Positions 5,482 through 13,254 of a stretch of 13,858 nt of DNA are shown here, one piece after another. The notes beneath the pieces were generated by a model. That model was not told the DNA's origin. It saw nothing but the letters and a program-made list of their open reading frames with translations, and did not search any database. How positions within the stretch are numbered: position 1 is the stretch's first letter; every line of letters begins with the position of its first letter. Source of the DNA: Candidatus Methanoperedens sp. Its GTDB lineage: Archaea; Halobacteriota; Methanosarcinia; Methanosarcinales; Methanoperedenaceae. The stretch is from positions 1 to 13,858 of the forward strand of contig JAHFCV010000042.1 of the NCBI GenBank assembly GCA_023249275.1, written 5' to 3'. The translations under genes and the position numbers were made by a program.

Positions 5482-6468
5482 TTACTTCAGCAGAAATGCA
5501 AGGCTTGCGGCGTAGCTTATTAAAATCAATATAACCGAATGGCGTAATCCGTGCCTTGCCTTTCCCTCTGATATCTGGCCCGCAATAATCCCGCTTGCGA
5601 AGGCGTTAATAATTAACACATGGAAAAAACCGACCTTAAAGCTGGCAAGATTCATTGCAGGAGCTGCGATGCCAAAAGGCGTACCTCCCTCCGTTCCAGT
5701 CTTGAACATGTCGAGGATTGAAGGAAGAAGGGTGGAGTTAAGGAGATATATCAATCCTATGAGGATGAATTGTGCTGCATAGATTATGAAAAGGTATTCC
5801 TTTAGCGCAGATTCCTTCTCATGCTCCAGTTGCAGGGTTTTTTCAAGGTCGTCTGCACTTTTTAGAATGATAGCCGGACTGATAGCGCCAAGCCTCGATG
5901 CCTGGACGATGAGTTTGCTGTATTTGCTAAGCAGCGGGCTTTTCAGGGACTCTGCCATGCTGGCAATAACCGTTTCAAAAGAAACGCCCCACTCTATCTG
6001 TGCTGCGGCTTTTTTTAAGTGAGGACTGAGGGCTTGCAGGCTGCGTTCTGTCTCTATAGCGGGAGAAGCAATCTCCTTTATAGCGCTCAAGGGGTCAAGA
6101 CCGCCTCGCAGGAGTTCAGAGAGTTCATATAGAAAGCCGATATACTCTTCCTCGTATCTCCTTATCCTTTTCTTGGTAAGATAAACATCTATGCTGTAAG
6201 GCGTTATCGCTATCAAGACAGCAAATACTATAACCCTGTCAAGATTTTTCTCTGCTCCCTCGTCTTTTTTTATTGTTACTTCTTCAGTTACATTTTTTTC
6301 TGTTGCGTAGCCTTCTTCTGGCGTGTATCCAATATTTTCCTGCATTTCCTGTCCCGCAGGAAGTATACTTATCACAACCAGGATTACTGCTATTAATGCC
6401 GGAAGCAGCAGGATAATGTGTTCTCTTTTTAAGTTATATCTGTCATATATTTTTTTAAAACCCATCAT
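5482..6468 (-). CDS. TadC-like type II/IV secretion platform protein (T2SSF domain)
   Basis: This is a 328-residue inner platform protein. Hydrophobic segments lie at about 17-37, 78-97, 224-245, 277-297 and 309-327. The cytoplasmic T2SSF helical bundle lies between the second and third (about 103-220), with the typical 'YELSELLRGGLDPLSAIKEIA' start and 'SRLGAISPAIILKSADDLE' end. A charged, Thr/Glu-rich loop (40-70) faces outside. It is the last gene of a three-gene minus-strand operon, with its ATG overlapping the TGA of the preceding gene by four bases (TCAT at 6465-6468). Many archaeal pili use a single two-domain FlaJ-type protein, whereas here the platform is two separate proteins as in Tad systems. 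It would form a heteromer with the product of the preceding gene and be driven by the ATPase. Confidence 0.85.
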   Translation of the reverse strand: MMGFKKIYDRYNLKREHIILLLPALIAVILVVISILPAGQEMQENIGYTPEEGYATEKNVTEEVTIKKDEGAEKNLDRVIVFAVLIAITPYSIDVYLTKKRIRRYEEEYIGFLYELSELLRGGLDPLSAIKEIASPAIETERSLQALSPHLKKAAAQIEWGVSFETVIASMAESLKSPLLSKYSKLIVQASRLGAISPAIILKSADDLEKTLQLEHEKESALKEYLFIIYAAQFILIGLIYLLNSTLLPSILDMFKTGTEGGTPFGIAAPAMNLASFKVGFFHVLIINAFASGIIAGQISEGKARHGLRHSVILILISYAASLAFLLK

Positions 6469-7325
6469 TTCTGCTCCCCGTGAGGCGAATACACCACCAT
6501 CAAAAGTACAAAGAAAATGACATTTGTTACAGGTATAATGAAATATACGAATATGCCAAAGAGATCGCTTGCCTGGAACGGTCCTATCTTCCCTCCCATG
6601 AGAATGCTCCCCACAGTTACGCCAAGCACGCTCATAATAACACCTGTGCTTATGAATGTGATATACATCTCGCTGAAGAGGGCAAGGGACTGGTTGAGTT
6701 CTTTTTGCACCTGCCGCTTTATTTCCAGGAGTTGGTCAAGCCTGTTGTGCAGGTATGTTTCCATGCCGCCGCCAGTGTGGATCATCCTTGTGATTTCTAT
6801 AAGCAGGGAGCGCATGTGCGGAGAAGGGGTAGTTCTTGCAACATCCAGGACAGCACCTATAACATCCTTGCCCAGGGTATCCACAGAATAGAGAATTTTT
6901 TTTAGCTCGGCTGAGACAGCGCCGTGGTCAGAAGATGCAACCATACGCAAAAGATTCAGGGGGGTTGTCCCTATCGATGCCAGTATAGACATATGGCTGA
7001 TAGCGAACGGTAGATTGCTGTCAATGGCAAGGCGCCTGTCCTGGATTTTTGAGGTGAGCTGGAAATAAACAACCCCTGCGGGGGCGGCAAAAGCCAGCAG
7101 GGCAGCAAAAAGAGGAGAAAACAGTTCGATGGAAAGAATGTAAAAAACAGCTCCAACGGCGAGGGACAGCATGAGGGAACTTGTTAACAAGACTGAGAGA
7201 AACATGGTTCCGTTCATTTTAATTTCTGCCTGGTAAAGGAGCGTTGAGATTTCATTTTCCAGGCTGCTCCCTTCTATGTGTCTCCCCACCGTGCGGTAGC
7301 ATAACTTCTTGTAGAATGTATTCAT
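6465..7325 (-). CDS. TadB-like type II/IV secretion platform protein (T2SSF domain)
   Basis: This 286-residue membrane protein has hydrophobic segments at about 39-63, 68-88, 219-243 and 256-279. The T2SSF bundle sits between the middle pair: NLPFAISHMSILASIGTTPL (about 104-123) and 'EITRMIHTGGGMETYLHNRL' (about 177-196). It overlaps its neighbours by four bases on both sides (TCAT at 7322-7325 and 6465-6468), so translation of the three genes is coupled. It should be the first half of the membrane platform that receives force from the ATPase and extracts pilin subunits from the membrane. The sequence shows nothing unusual apart from the split arrangement. Confidence 0.85.
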   Translation of the reverse strand: MNTFYKKLCYRTVGRHIEGSSLENEISTLLYQAEIKMNGTMFLSVLLTSSLMLSLAVGAVFYILSIELFSPLFAALLAFAAPAGVVYFQLTSKIQDRRLAIDSNLPFAISHMSILASIGTTPLNLLRMVASSDHGAVSAELKKILYSVDTLGKDVIGAVLDVARTTPSPHMRSLLIEITRMIHTGGGMETYLHNRLDQLLEIKRQVQKELNQSLALFSEMYITFISTGVIMSVLGVTVGSILMGGKIGPFQASDLFGIFVYFIIPVTNVIFFVLLMVVYSPHGEQK

Positions 7326-9085
7326 GGTTTAACGTTTTTACCGGGCTTTAATGTCTTCGGATTGCGTTTGCGTGCTTTTTTTGGCATTATTATCTTTTTC
7401 ACGAATTCACCAGGAGAATTGTAATATGCCTTGAGGTTTTTTGCCACATCCCTGTAATGGGTAATTCCCTGCCTGTGCATCCACTCAATCACCTTCTCCC
7501 TCTGTTCCATCTCCTTCTCCAGGTCTTCAAGTTTGATTCCGTGTTCACTGGCTATATCTTCCAGGAGAGAGCCTTTGCCTTTGTAGTTGAAAGAATCGCT
7601 ATAAGGGTCCCAATGGAAAACATTATTCGTGACGAGAGCCTTTGTCGTGGAATCAATCCCATGTATCTCCACCATGTTCACAATCCGCCTGGCATAGCTG
7701 TTGTTAATACGGATTCTGTTTATAAATATCGCAAGATCAAGACTTGCAAGCTGGCTACGAGGAACGTTCATAGGCTGTGATTCGATGCGATTAATGAGTT
7801 CTTCAATGGAGCTTGCATGTATTGTACCCATAGCGGCATGACCGACTGAGATTGCCTGGAATAGAGTGCTTGCCTCTGCCCCCCTGACTTCCCCGACTAT
7901 TATGTACTCAGGGCGCTGCCGCAGTGCGGCGGTTAACAGGTCATATAGACCGATATCCCCGCGTTTGGAAGACCCCTCCACTCTTCCAAAACCGCTCCTT
8001 GTTACGGATTGTATCCAGTTCTCATGAGGTATATTTATCTCTGCTGTATCTTCGAGGCTCACAATCTTTGCCTCGGGTTTTATGAAAAGGCAGATGCCGT
8101 TTAGCAGTGTTGTTTTCCCTGAAGCGGTGCCGCCTGAGACAAGTATTGACCTGTTGTACTCCACCAACAACCACAGGTAGGCAAGCTGCCTTGCATTTAA
8201 GGTGCCGTATTTCATTATATCTATAAAGGATATAGGTTCGTTCTTGAACCGCCGGATAGTGAAGGATGAGCCTTTCCTGGTCACTTCGCTGCTGTAGGTG
8301 AGGTTAACCCTGCTGCCGTCAGGTAAGGTAGCGTCTGTTATGGGGTCAAGCACCGATATATGTCTTCCCGAAATCTGAGCCATCTTTAATATAAAAGAGT
8401 TTAGCCTGTATTCTCCCTCAAACTTCAACTGTGTCCGCAGGGACTCAAAGACGCGGTGATATATATAAACAGGTCTGCCAGGGCCGTTGCAGCTTATGTC
8501 CTCTATTAAAGGGTCGTTCATCAGCAGGTCTATCTCGCCATAACCGATGAAATCCCTCTTGAGAAAATAAAGCACTTTATCCAGGGCAGTCTTGCCTGCG
8601 CTTATGTTGTATGTGTCAATAATTTCTGCCGCCCTCTTTTCGATGTATATCTGCTGGTTAGCCTGCAAGCTCTCCATATTCAATTCTTTCTCAAAGATAC
8701 CCTTTATTCTCTGGAAGATTTCCTTCTCTGCCCTGTCAAGAACAGGCTCAAGCGGCATGTACAGGAGTTCTTCGGCATTAGTATCATACGCGATTTGGAC
8801 AAACTGGTAAGGCGGATTGATGGGATAGGTTATGTTTAATTCACGGATGGGTTTTTCTTTGAAGGAGTGAAGAATGTCCATAATATTTTGTTTACTCTCC
8901 TCCTTCCTGCCCAGTATTTGTTCCTCAAGCTGCTTAAGATGCACTTCAAGCCCATCATTCCCATTATGTTTATTCCCGTTGCCATTTCCATTTCCTTTTA
9001 TGCGTCCTGGAAAAAGATACCCGCCAATGCGTTTTGGAAAATGAGATAAACTGCCAAGATTAAAGCCTTCAACCAATGTTTTCAT
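7322..9085 (-). CDS. FlaI/TadA-type secretion ATPase driving pilus assembly
   Basis: This is a 587-residue hexameric secretion ATPase. An N-terminal extension has a Gly/Asn-rich linker (31-45, GNGNGNGNKHNGNDG). The N-terminal domain spans about 140-300 and ends in DPITDATLPDGSRVNL. The RecA-like core has Walker A GGTASGKT (318-325), Asp box SLEDTAEI (343-350), Walker B IIVGEVRG with Glu399, and His box GHAAMGTIHA (415-424). All catalytic residues are present. About 100 residues of charged helix follow, ending in a basic tail (KKARKRNPKTLK), which is longer than in many relatives. It is the first gene of the operon and has its own promoter with a palindromic TATA region at 9123-9134. Assembly rather than retraction is assumed, since no second ATPase of this family is present. 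Confidence 0.93.
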   Translation of the reverse strand: MKTLVEGFNLGSLSHFPKRIGGYLFPGRIKGNGNGNGNKHNGNDGLEVHLKQLEEQILGRKEESKQNIMDILHSFKEKPIRELNITYPINPPYQFVQIAYDTNAEELLYMPLEPVLDRAEKEIFQRIKGIFEKELNMESLQANQQIYIEKRAAEIIDTYNISAGKTALDKVLYFLKRDFIGYGEIDLLMNDPLIEDISCNGPGRPVYIYHRVFESLRTQLKFEGEYRLNSFILKMAQISGRHISVLDPITDATLPDGSRVNLTYSSEVTRKGSSFTIRRFKNEPISFIDIMKYGTLNARQLAYLWLLVEYNRSILVSGGTASGKTTLLNGICLFIKPEAKIVSLEDTAEINIPHENWIQSVTRSGFGRVEGSSKRGDIGLYDLLTAALRQRPEYIIVGEVRGAEASTLFQAISVGHAAMGTIHASSIEELINRIESQPMNVPRSQLASLDLAIFINRIRINNSYARRIVNMVEIHGIDSTTKALVTNNVFHWDPYSDSFNYKGKGSLLEDIASEHGIKLEDLEKEMEQREKVIEWMHRQGITHYRDVAKNLKAYYNSPGEFVKKIIMPKKARKRNPKTLKPGKNVKP

Positions 9086-9120
9086 TATAAGTGCGTGAAT
9101 GTGTGAATTAAATTAATAAT

Positions 9121-9136
9121 TAATCTATATAGATAA
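9121..9136 (-). promoter_or_regulatory. Palindromic TATA element of the secretion ATPase operon
   Basis: TAATCTATATAGATAA contains the 12-bp palindrome ATCTATATAGAT (9123-9134). Its centre lies 43 bases before the ATPase start, which predicts a leader of about 15-18 bases. The same 16 bases recur at 11749-11764 at the same distance from another start. Confidence 0.6.
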
Positions 9137-9192
9137 TATAGACTATTTTTTTCAAGATAATAGAATTAAAACAGGCTTTACTGATTTTATAT

Positions 9193-9224
9193 AGAATCTA
9201 TAGATTCTTGGGAGAAACTATATA
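9193..9224 (+). promoter_or_regulatory. Palindrome, shared 26-base element and TATA box of the copy-2 AbrB-PhoU gene
   Basis: AGAATCTATAGATTCT (9193-9208) is a perfect 16-bp palindrome. It runs into copy 2 of the shared element (9199-9224), which ends in the TATA box AAACTATATAG. The box centre near 9221 predicts a start near 9247, about 13 bases before ATG 9260. The palindrome sits immediately upstream of the box, a usual place for an activator or an autoregulator. Confidence 0.55.
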
Positions 9225-9259
9225 GCCTCTCGGAAAATCTGAGTAAGTAAAGATGAGTG

Positions 9260-10270
9260 ATGAAAATTAAAAAGACAAATGCAGAAATAAGAAAAGTCCA
9301 GGTGACCGGCAAATCAACGTTTGTAGTTTCTCTTCCCAAGAAGTGGGCTGTCAGTACCGGGATAACCTCCGGTTCCCTTGTTCACATGCATCCCCAGGAG
9401 GACGGTACTCTTCTTTTAACTTCAAATGGCGGTTTTGCGCCCCAGGGCCCAAAGAGCCTGAATATAGATGGGAGGGTGGGAGAACCGCTGATAAGAGATA
9501 TAATAGCCACCTATGTTGCAGGGTATCGTGTGATTGAACTCAAAGCCAAAAATATCACACATGAGCAGAAAAAAGATATAGATGCTATCGTGAAAAAGTT
9601 GATAGGCATTGAGATTATCGAAGAAACGCACGAGAAGGTAGTTGTTCAGGATATCCTGAATCCTGGAGAGATGCCCATCGATATGAGCTTTCGGCGCATG
9701 CATATAAAAGTGCAGTGGATGCTTGACAACACCATCAAGGCAATGAAGACAAAGGACGTTTCCATCGCTTCTGAAGTCGTAAAGCAGGACGATGAGATAG
9801 ACCGCCTCCATCTATTGATATCAAAACAGTTCATGGATATCCTGCTCCATTCCAGGATATCGGAAAAGAGTGAACTGGGATTGATTGGGGCCTTCTATTA
9901 CAGACTGGCAAGCGACCAGTTAGAGCGCGTATCAGACCATGCAGGAAAGATAGCTGGTATAGTAATGGAATCAGGCGAAAAATTTCCCCAGGATATGCTC
10001 GATGAGATCGTTAAAATAGGTGCCATCTCTCATAAGCTTGTCAATGATTCGGTCAGTTCCTTTACAAAATGCAATGTGGAGCTTGCGAACAGGGTTATCG
10101 AAGAGCATAAAAAAACAGGCGAGGAACTGCACCGGGTCAGAAACCGGGCAACCACTTTAAGTCCTGAGGCTGTCATGTCCATGGGGCTTATAACAGACAG
10201 CGTGAAAAGAATCGGGGATTATGCTGCAAACATCGCCGAGTTAGCCATTGATTTCTCTAAAAGTATATAG
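9260..10270 (+). CDS. AbrB-PhoU fusion protein, phosphate-type regulator (copy 2)
   Basis: This is a 336-residue paralogue of the gene at 2581-3585. The AbrB domain is at about 10-55 (IRKVQVTGKSTFVVSLPKKW), with longer loops than copy 1. A linker domain is at about 66-125 and two PhoU bundles follow. Acidic metal-site helices are QDDEIDRLHLL (about 176-186), LERVSDHAGKIA and VKRIGDYAANIAELAID. The ATG at 9260 is preferred over the GTG one codon earlier because neither has a clear ribosome site and ATG is the family norm. It is divergent from the ATPase operon with a 171-base shared spacer, and is followed after 56 bases by a secreted-protein gene. Two such regulators flanking one pilus locus suggest heteromeric or antagonistic control. 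Ligand and targets are inferred. Confidence 0.88.
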   Translation: MKIKKTNAEIRKVQVTGKSTFVVSLPKKWAVSTGITSGSLVHMHPQEDGTLLLTSNGGFAPQGPKSLNIDGRVGEPLIRDIIATYVAGYRVIELKAKNITHEQKKDIDAIVKKLIGIEIIEETHEKVVVQDILNPGEMPIDMSFRRMHIKVQWMLDNTIKAMKTKDVSIASEVVKQDDEIDRLHLLISKQFMDILLHSRISEKSELGLIGAFYYRLASDQLERVSDHAGKIAGIVMESGEKFPQDMLDEIVKIGAISHKLVNDSVSSFTKCNVELANRVIEEHKKTGEELHRVRNRATTLSPEAVMSMGLITDSVKRIGDYAANIAELAIDFSKSI

Positions 10271-10326
10271 ATTATATATTCTACATACAAAAAAGCTTAG
10301 TAGGGCTTTATTCTATTTTTCAGGCA

Positions 10327-11694
10327 ATGAGGGCTATTCTGTTGCTTATCATCGGGCTGAATTTAATGGCGGTGGGAGCGGCATCTGAATGGGAAGAATA
10401 CAGTGCAAGTTTAAAAATTAATTGGGGTGAAAGCGTTAATGTTTCCGATTATAATATTACAGCGATAGATTTCAGACCAGGAACTGTAGAAGAAAATCCA
10501 GAAAAATGTAAAACTGAAACAGACGGCATTAATAGACGATTTTTTGGGTGCGATGATTATGTATTACTGAGCATCTCTAAGAATGGCAACCATGTACAGG
10601 ACGCTGCGCTGGCAAAAGAAAATTATACCGTTGCTGACGGCGCTGTTTTTTTAAATGAAACTGTATATGAAGATGATGAAAGCTCGCTCAAAATAACAGC
10701 AAAGGATGTGGTCACAGGCTATAAGCTGCCCTCGCCCTACACAGTACTCGATGTAATTGTTAAAAAGAGAAAGGAGAGCGAATTTGATATTGCAAAAAAC
10801 CTGACCATAACAAGGATTGTGCCCGGGGAAGCTCATGTAAATCCTTCATTCCAGTTTATCCCTGTAACAATAACTGTGGAAAACATTGGAAATTTAAATT
10901 TTTCGTATATTTCTGTAAAGGACAGTACAGGCGATGGTTTCGTATCAGAACCGCAGGATTTGACGTGGAGCATATCCTTGGAACGCGGCGGGAAGTGGGA
11001 AAAAGAATACTTAATCAAACCGCTTAAACCCACAGCAGGAGCGGAATACACACTCCCTTCTGCAATGCTTTACATAGCCCTGTATAATAAGACATATAAC
11101 CTGTCAACAGGCAACTTAAGTTTCATTTTGCGCTCTTCAGAGATTATTTTATCAAAAACAGCCGATAAAAAGGATGCAGGCAATGTTACAGTAAATATAT
11201 CCCTGAAAAACAATGGAAGCAGGGCAGCGCTGGTAAAAGTATGGGATTCTCTTCCTCCTGGCATGGAGAGCGTTAGCGGAGAGTTGAACTTCAGCATTGT
11301 TCTCCAGCCGGGAAGCTATTATAACAGCAGTTATTTGTTAAAAATAAATAATATTCCCGATAATATATCCCTGCCTCCCGCCAGGTTTGTATTTAAGGAG
11401 TATAAGCCGGGCTACGACCCCGAAGGAAACCAGCGAGCTATTACTGGTTCTGGCGTTTCCAATCCTGTAGAAATAACATTTGCAAAGGCTGCTCCCTCAG
11501 AGGTTCGGATTGCTTCCACTGAGAATTCTCCCACCCCTTCTATCGAAAATTCTAAAAATACTTCTGACACGCCAGGGTTCTATGAATCGTTAGTGGCAGA
11601 ACTGAAAAACCTTCCAATGAAAATCCTGAAAATGCTGGGGTTCTCAGGGCAGACGGCTGACGACAACCCGACTGCCATATCGGGAAGTGACTGA
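10327..11694 (+). CDS. Secreted, heavily glycosylatable surface protein with CARDB/DUF11-like repeats
   Basis: I do not recognise a named family. The 455-residue protein has a Sec signal peptide (MRAILLLIIGLNLMAVGAASE, cleavage near residue 19-20). A beta-rich N-terminal domain (about 25-150) follows, with a likely disulfide pair (CKTETDGINRRFFGC). Two Ig-like segments resemble CARDB/DUF11 repeats: about 165-265 (VTITVENIGNLNFSYISVKD) and about 280-375 (VTVNISLKNNGSRAALVKVWDSLPPGME). At least sixteen N-x-S/T sequons are present. The tail has a Ser/Pro/Asn linker and an amphipathic helix (SLVAELKNLPMKILKMLGF), but no transmembrane anchor or sorting signal. A TATA-like ATTATATATT (10271-10280) lies directly after the copy-2 phoU-like gene. 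It is possibly a cell-surface partner of the pilus. Confidence 0.7.
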   Translation: MRAILLLIIGLNLMAVGAASEWEEYSASLKINWGESVNVSDYNITAIDFRPGTVEENPEKCKTETDGINRRFFGCDDYVLLSISKNGNHVQDAALAKENYTVADGAVFLNETVYEDDESSLKITAKDVVTGYKLPSPYTVLDVIVKKRKESEFDIAKNLTITRIVPGEAHVNPSFQFIPVTITVENIGNLNFSYISVKDSTGDGFVSEPQDLTWSISLERGGKWEKEYLIKPLKPTAGAEYTLPSAMLYIALYNKTYNLSTGNLSFILRSSEIILSKTADKKDAGNVTVNISLKNNGSRAALVKVWDSLPPGMESVSGELNFSIVLQPGSYYNSSYLLKINNIPDNISLPPARFVFKEYKPGYDPEGNQRAITGSGVSNPVEITFAKAAPSEVRIASTENSPTPSIENSKNTSDTPGFYESLVAELKNLPMKILKMLGFSGQTADDNPTAISGSD

Positions 11695-11748
11695 GTTGGC
11701 AGCCATGTTTTATCTTATATCTTAGCACTGCCATGTATGAAGACTCTA

Positions 11749-11764
11749 TAATCTATATAGATAA
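11749..11764 (+). promoter_or_regulatory. Palindromic TATA element of the pilin-PstS gene
   Basis: TAATCTATATAGATAA is identical to the element at 9121-9136. Its palindrome ATCTATATAGAT (11751-11762) is centred 42-43 bases before ATG 11799, which predicts a leader of about 16 bases. The ATG at 11733 lies upstream of this box and therefore cannot be the start. Confidence 0.6.
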
Positions 11765-11798
11765 GTTATATCAGAGAAAAAAATACACAGAAACGCAT

Positions 11799-12764
11799 AT
11801 GAAGATAATCGAGGACACAAAGGCAGTATCCCCTGTAGTCGCTTCGCTGATGCTTATTATGGTGGTAGCGGGAGGCGCGGCATTTCTCTCTACCATAATG
11901 CAGGATGTGAGTTCCCAGACCGACGACGCGGTAGGCAAGAGTAACAGCGCGGACATTACATCCATAAAGATAAATATCATTAGCTCAGACCTCGCCATGC
12001 CTGCTGCTGATTCCCTTGTAAAAGCCTATAATGATAAAAGCGCAGGTGTGACGCTTCAATTGCAGAAGAGTGAAACGCTGGCAGGCACTTCGAACGTTTC
12101 CATCGGCGCAGTGGGTACAGGGATAACGGACATAGGAGTGTCGGATAGAGAACCTTCTCCAGAGGAGATGGGAAAATACCCCAGCCTCATGACCTATAAG
12201 CTTGGCACTTCTGGCATTGTTATCATCGTTAATAACGGCAGTGGTAACCCGGTAGGTACTTTTGATAAAAACACGCTCAAGGGATTCTACAACGGCACAA
12301 ACACCACACTCAAAGCGTATCAGATGACAGGCTCACCCGGCACTGAGAAAGCCTTCTTGCAGTATATCGGGAATACTTCAATTAACTCAAGCATCTCCGC
12401 AGTTACAGGCAGCGCCGGGATGCTTGATGCTTTGAAAAATACGCCGAACTCTATAGGATTTATAGAATACGGCTATGCTGACTCGCAGGATGAACGAGGG
12501 CAGAACGTGCATATAGCAGGCATCCTGAATGAATATAGTGGAATTGCATACACAAATATGAACGCCTCCAACTTCACGCTTGCTGCTGCCAGCAGCAATG
12601 CGAATAATTCCTACTACCCATTAGAGCTTGCGCACACGTTCCACTTTGTAACCGGCAGACCTTCTTCGCTTGCGGATTCTTTCATAAAGTGGGCAAGGTC
12701 GTTTGAAGGACAGGACATTATAGAGAAGAACGGATACATAAGCTATACGAGGGAATTTAATTGA
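11799..12764 (+). CDS. Prepilin-anchored PstS-like substrate-binding protein
   Basis: From ATG 11799 the product is 321 residues. The frame opens at 11733, but those 22 residues lie upstream of the promoter. The N-terminus is a textbook archaeal class III signal, EDTKA followed by VSPVVASLMLIMVVAGGAAFL, with cleavage expected after Ala9. Residues about 55-320 form a PstS/PBP-type binding domain: IKINIISSDLAMPAADSLVKAY, GTGITDIGVSDREP, GTSGIVIIVNNGSG, SPGTEKAFLQYIG and GSAGMLDALKNTPNSIGFIEYGYA. The usual phosphate loop GSSTV is SSDLA here and the GSGTR-type loop is GSPGTE, so the ligand may be phosphate or another oxyanion. About nine N-x-S/T sequons fit outside exposure. A pilin signal in place of a lipobox or Sec signal means it could be built into a filament or held in the membrane as a pseudopilin. 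Confidence 0.85.
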   Translation: MKIIEDTKAVSPVVASLMLIMVVAGGAAFLSTIMQDVSSQTDDAVGKSNSADITSIKINIISSDLAMPAADSLVKAYNDKSAGVTLQLQKSETLAGTSNVSIGAVGTGITDIGVSDREPSPEEMGKYPSLMTYKLGTSGIVIIVNNGSGNPVGTFDKNTLKGFYNGTNTTLKAYQMTGSPGTEKAFLQYIGNTSINSSISAVTGSAGMLDALKNTPNSIGFIEYGYADSQDERGQNVHIAGILNEYSGIAYTNMNASNFTLAAASSNANNSYYPLELAHTFHFVTGRPSSLADSFIKWARSFEGQDIIEKNGYISYTREFN

Positions 12765-12783
12765 GATATACTTGTTTAACTAA

Positions 12784-12793
12784 TTTTATATAC
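12784..12793 (+). promoter_or_regulatory. TATA box of the four-segment membrane protein gene
   Basis: TTTTATATAC is centred 28 bases before ATG 12817. Transcription would start at about the first codon, giving a leaderless message. It is nearly identical to the cdrS operon box. Confidence 0.7.
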
Positions 12794-12816
12794 TTGTGAA
12801 TCCATAATACTTATCG

Positions 12817-13254
12817 ATGGCGTTTAAAAATGATATTCCGGGGAAGCTGATGATAGCTCTACCTTTCTTTTTTGCAGTTTCAGCAATTATAGACTACTCC
12901 TTTACCGTCTGGCTTGCAGGCACGAAGGAGAACCTGATCCAGAATGAATTCAGCCCGCTGCTGGTATATGCGGTCAGGAACGACTTATTAATCCCTTATG
13001 TCTTCTTTACTATATTATTCTATTTCTCCGCTTCTTATCTTGTCCTGAAACTGCTCTCCCGGGATGAAAAGCTCTTCTACCCTGCATCCGCTATTCTTGT
13101 CCTGCTCTCGCTTGCACATACTTTTGGGGGTTTTTCCTGGTATTTCAGGAGCGAAGCATACTCCAATGCTATCCTTGCCATTTCAGCGATAACAATCATG
13201 ATGGCTATATTTTTATCAGGATGGGCTATTTGCAAAAAAAAGAATGTCAGTTGA
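12817..13254 (+). CDS. Hypothetical four-segment membrane protein (DUF5658-like)
   Basis: The 145-residue product has hydrophobic segments at about 11-32, 57-79, 85-105 and 117-138, with a basic C-terminus (CKKKNVS) that should face the cytoplasm. The stretch IDYSFTVWLAGTKENLIQNEFSPLL (about 25-49) recalls the D-x3-T ... E-x-NP pattern of DUF5658-like membrane proteins, but the NP is FSP here and I cannot confirm membership. It has its own leaderless-type promoter 52 bases after the pilin-PstS gene and need not belong to that unit. No function is assigned. Confidence 0.6.
   Translation: MAFKNDIPGKLMIALPFFFAVSAIIDYSFTVWLAGTKENLIQNEFSPLLVYAVRNDLLIPYVFFTILFYFSASYLVLKLLSRDEKLFYPASAILVLLSLAHTFGGFSWYFRSEAYSNAILAISAITIMMAIFLSGWAICKKKNVS

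Noticed and set aside
8947..8999. Short tandem GGAAAT/GGCAAC-type repeat within the ATPase gene
   Set aside because: It simply encodes the Gly/Asn-rich linker and keeps the reading frame; no sign of a mobile or regulatory repeat.
11733..11798. Longer start (ATG 11733) for the pilin-PstS protein
   Set aside because: It would put 22 residues before a class III signal, and the TATA element at 11749-11764 lies inside that stretch.
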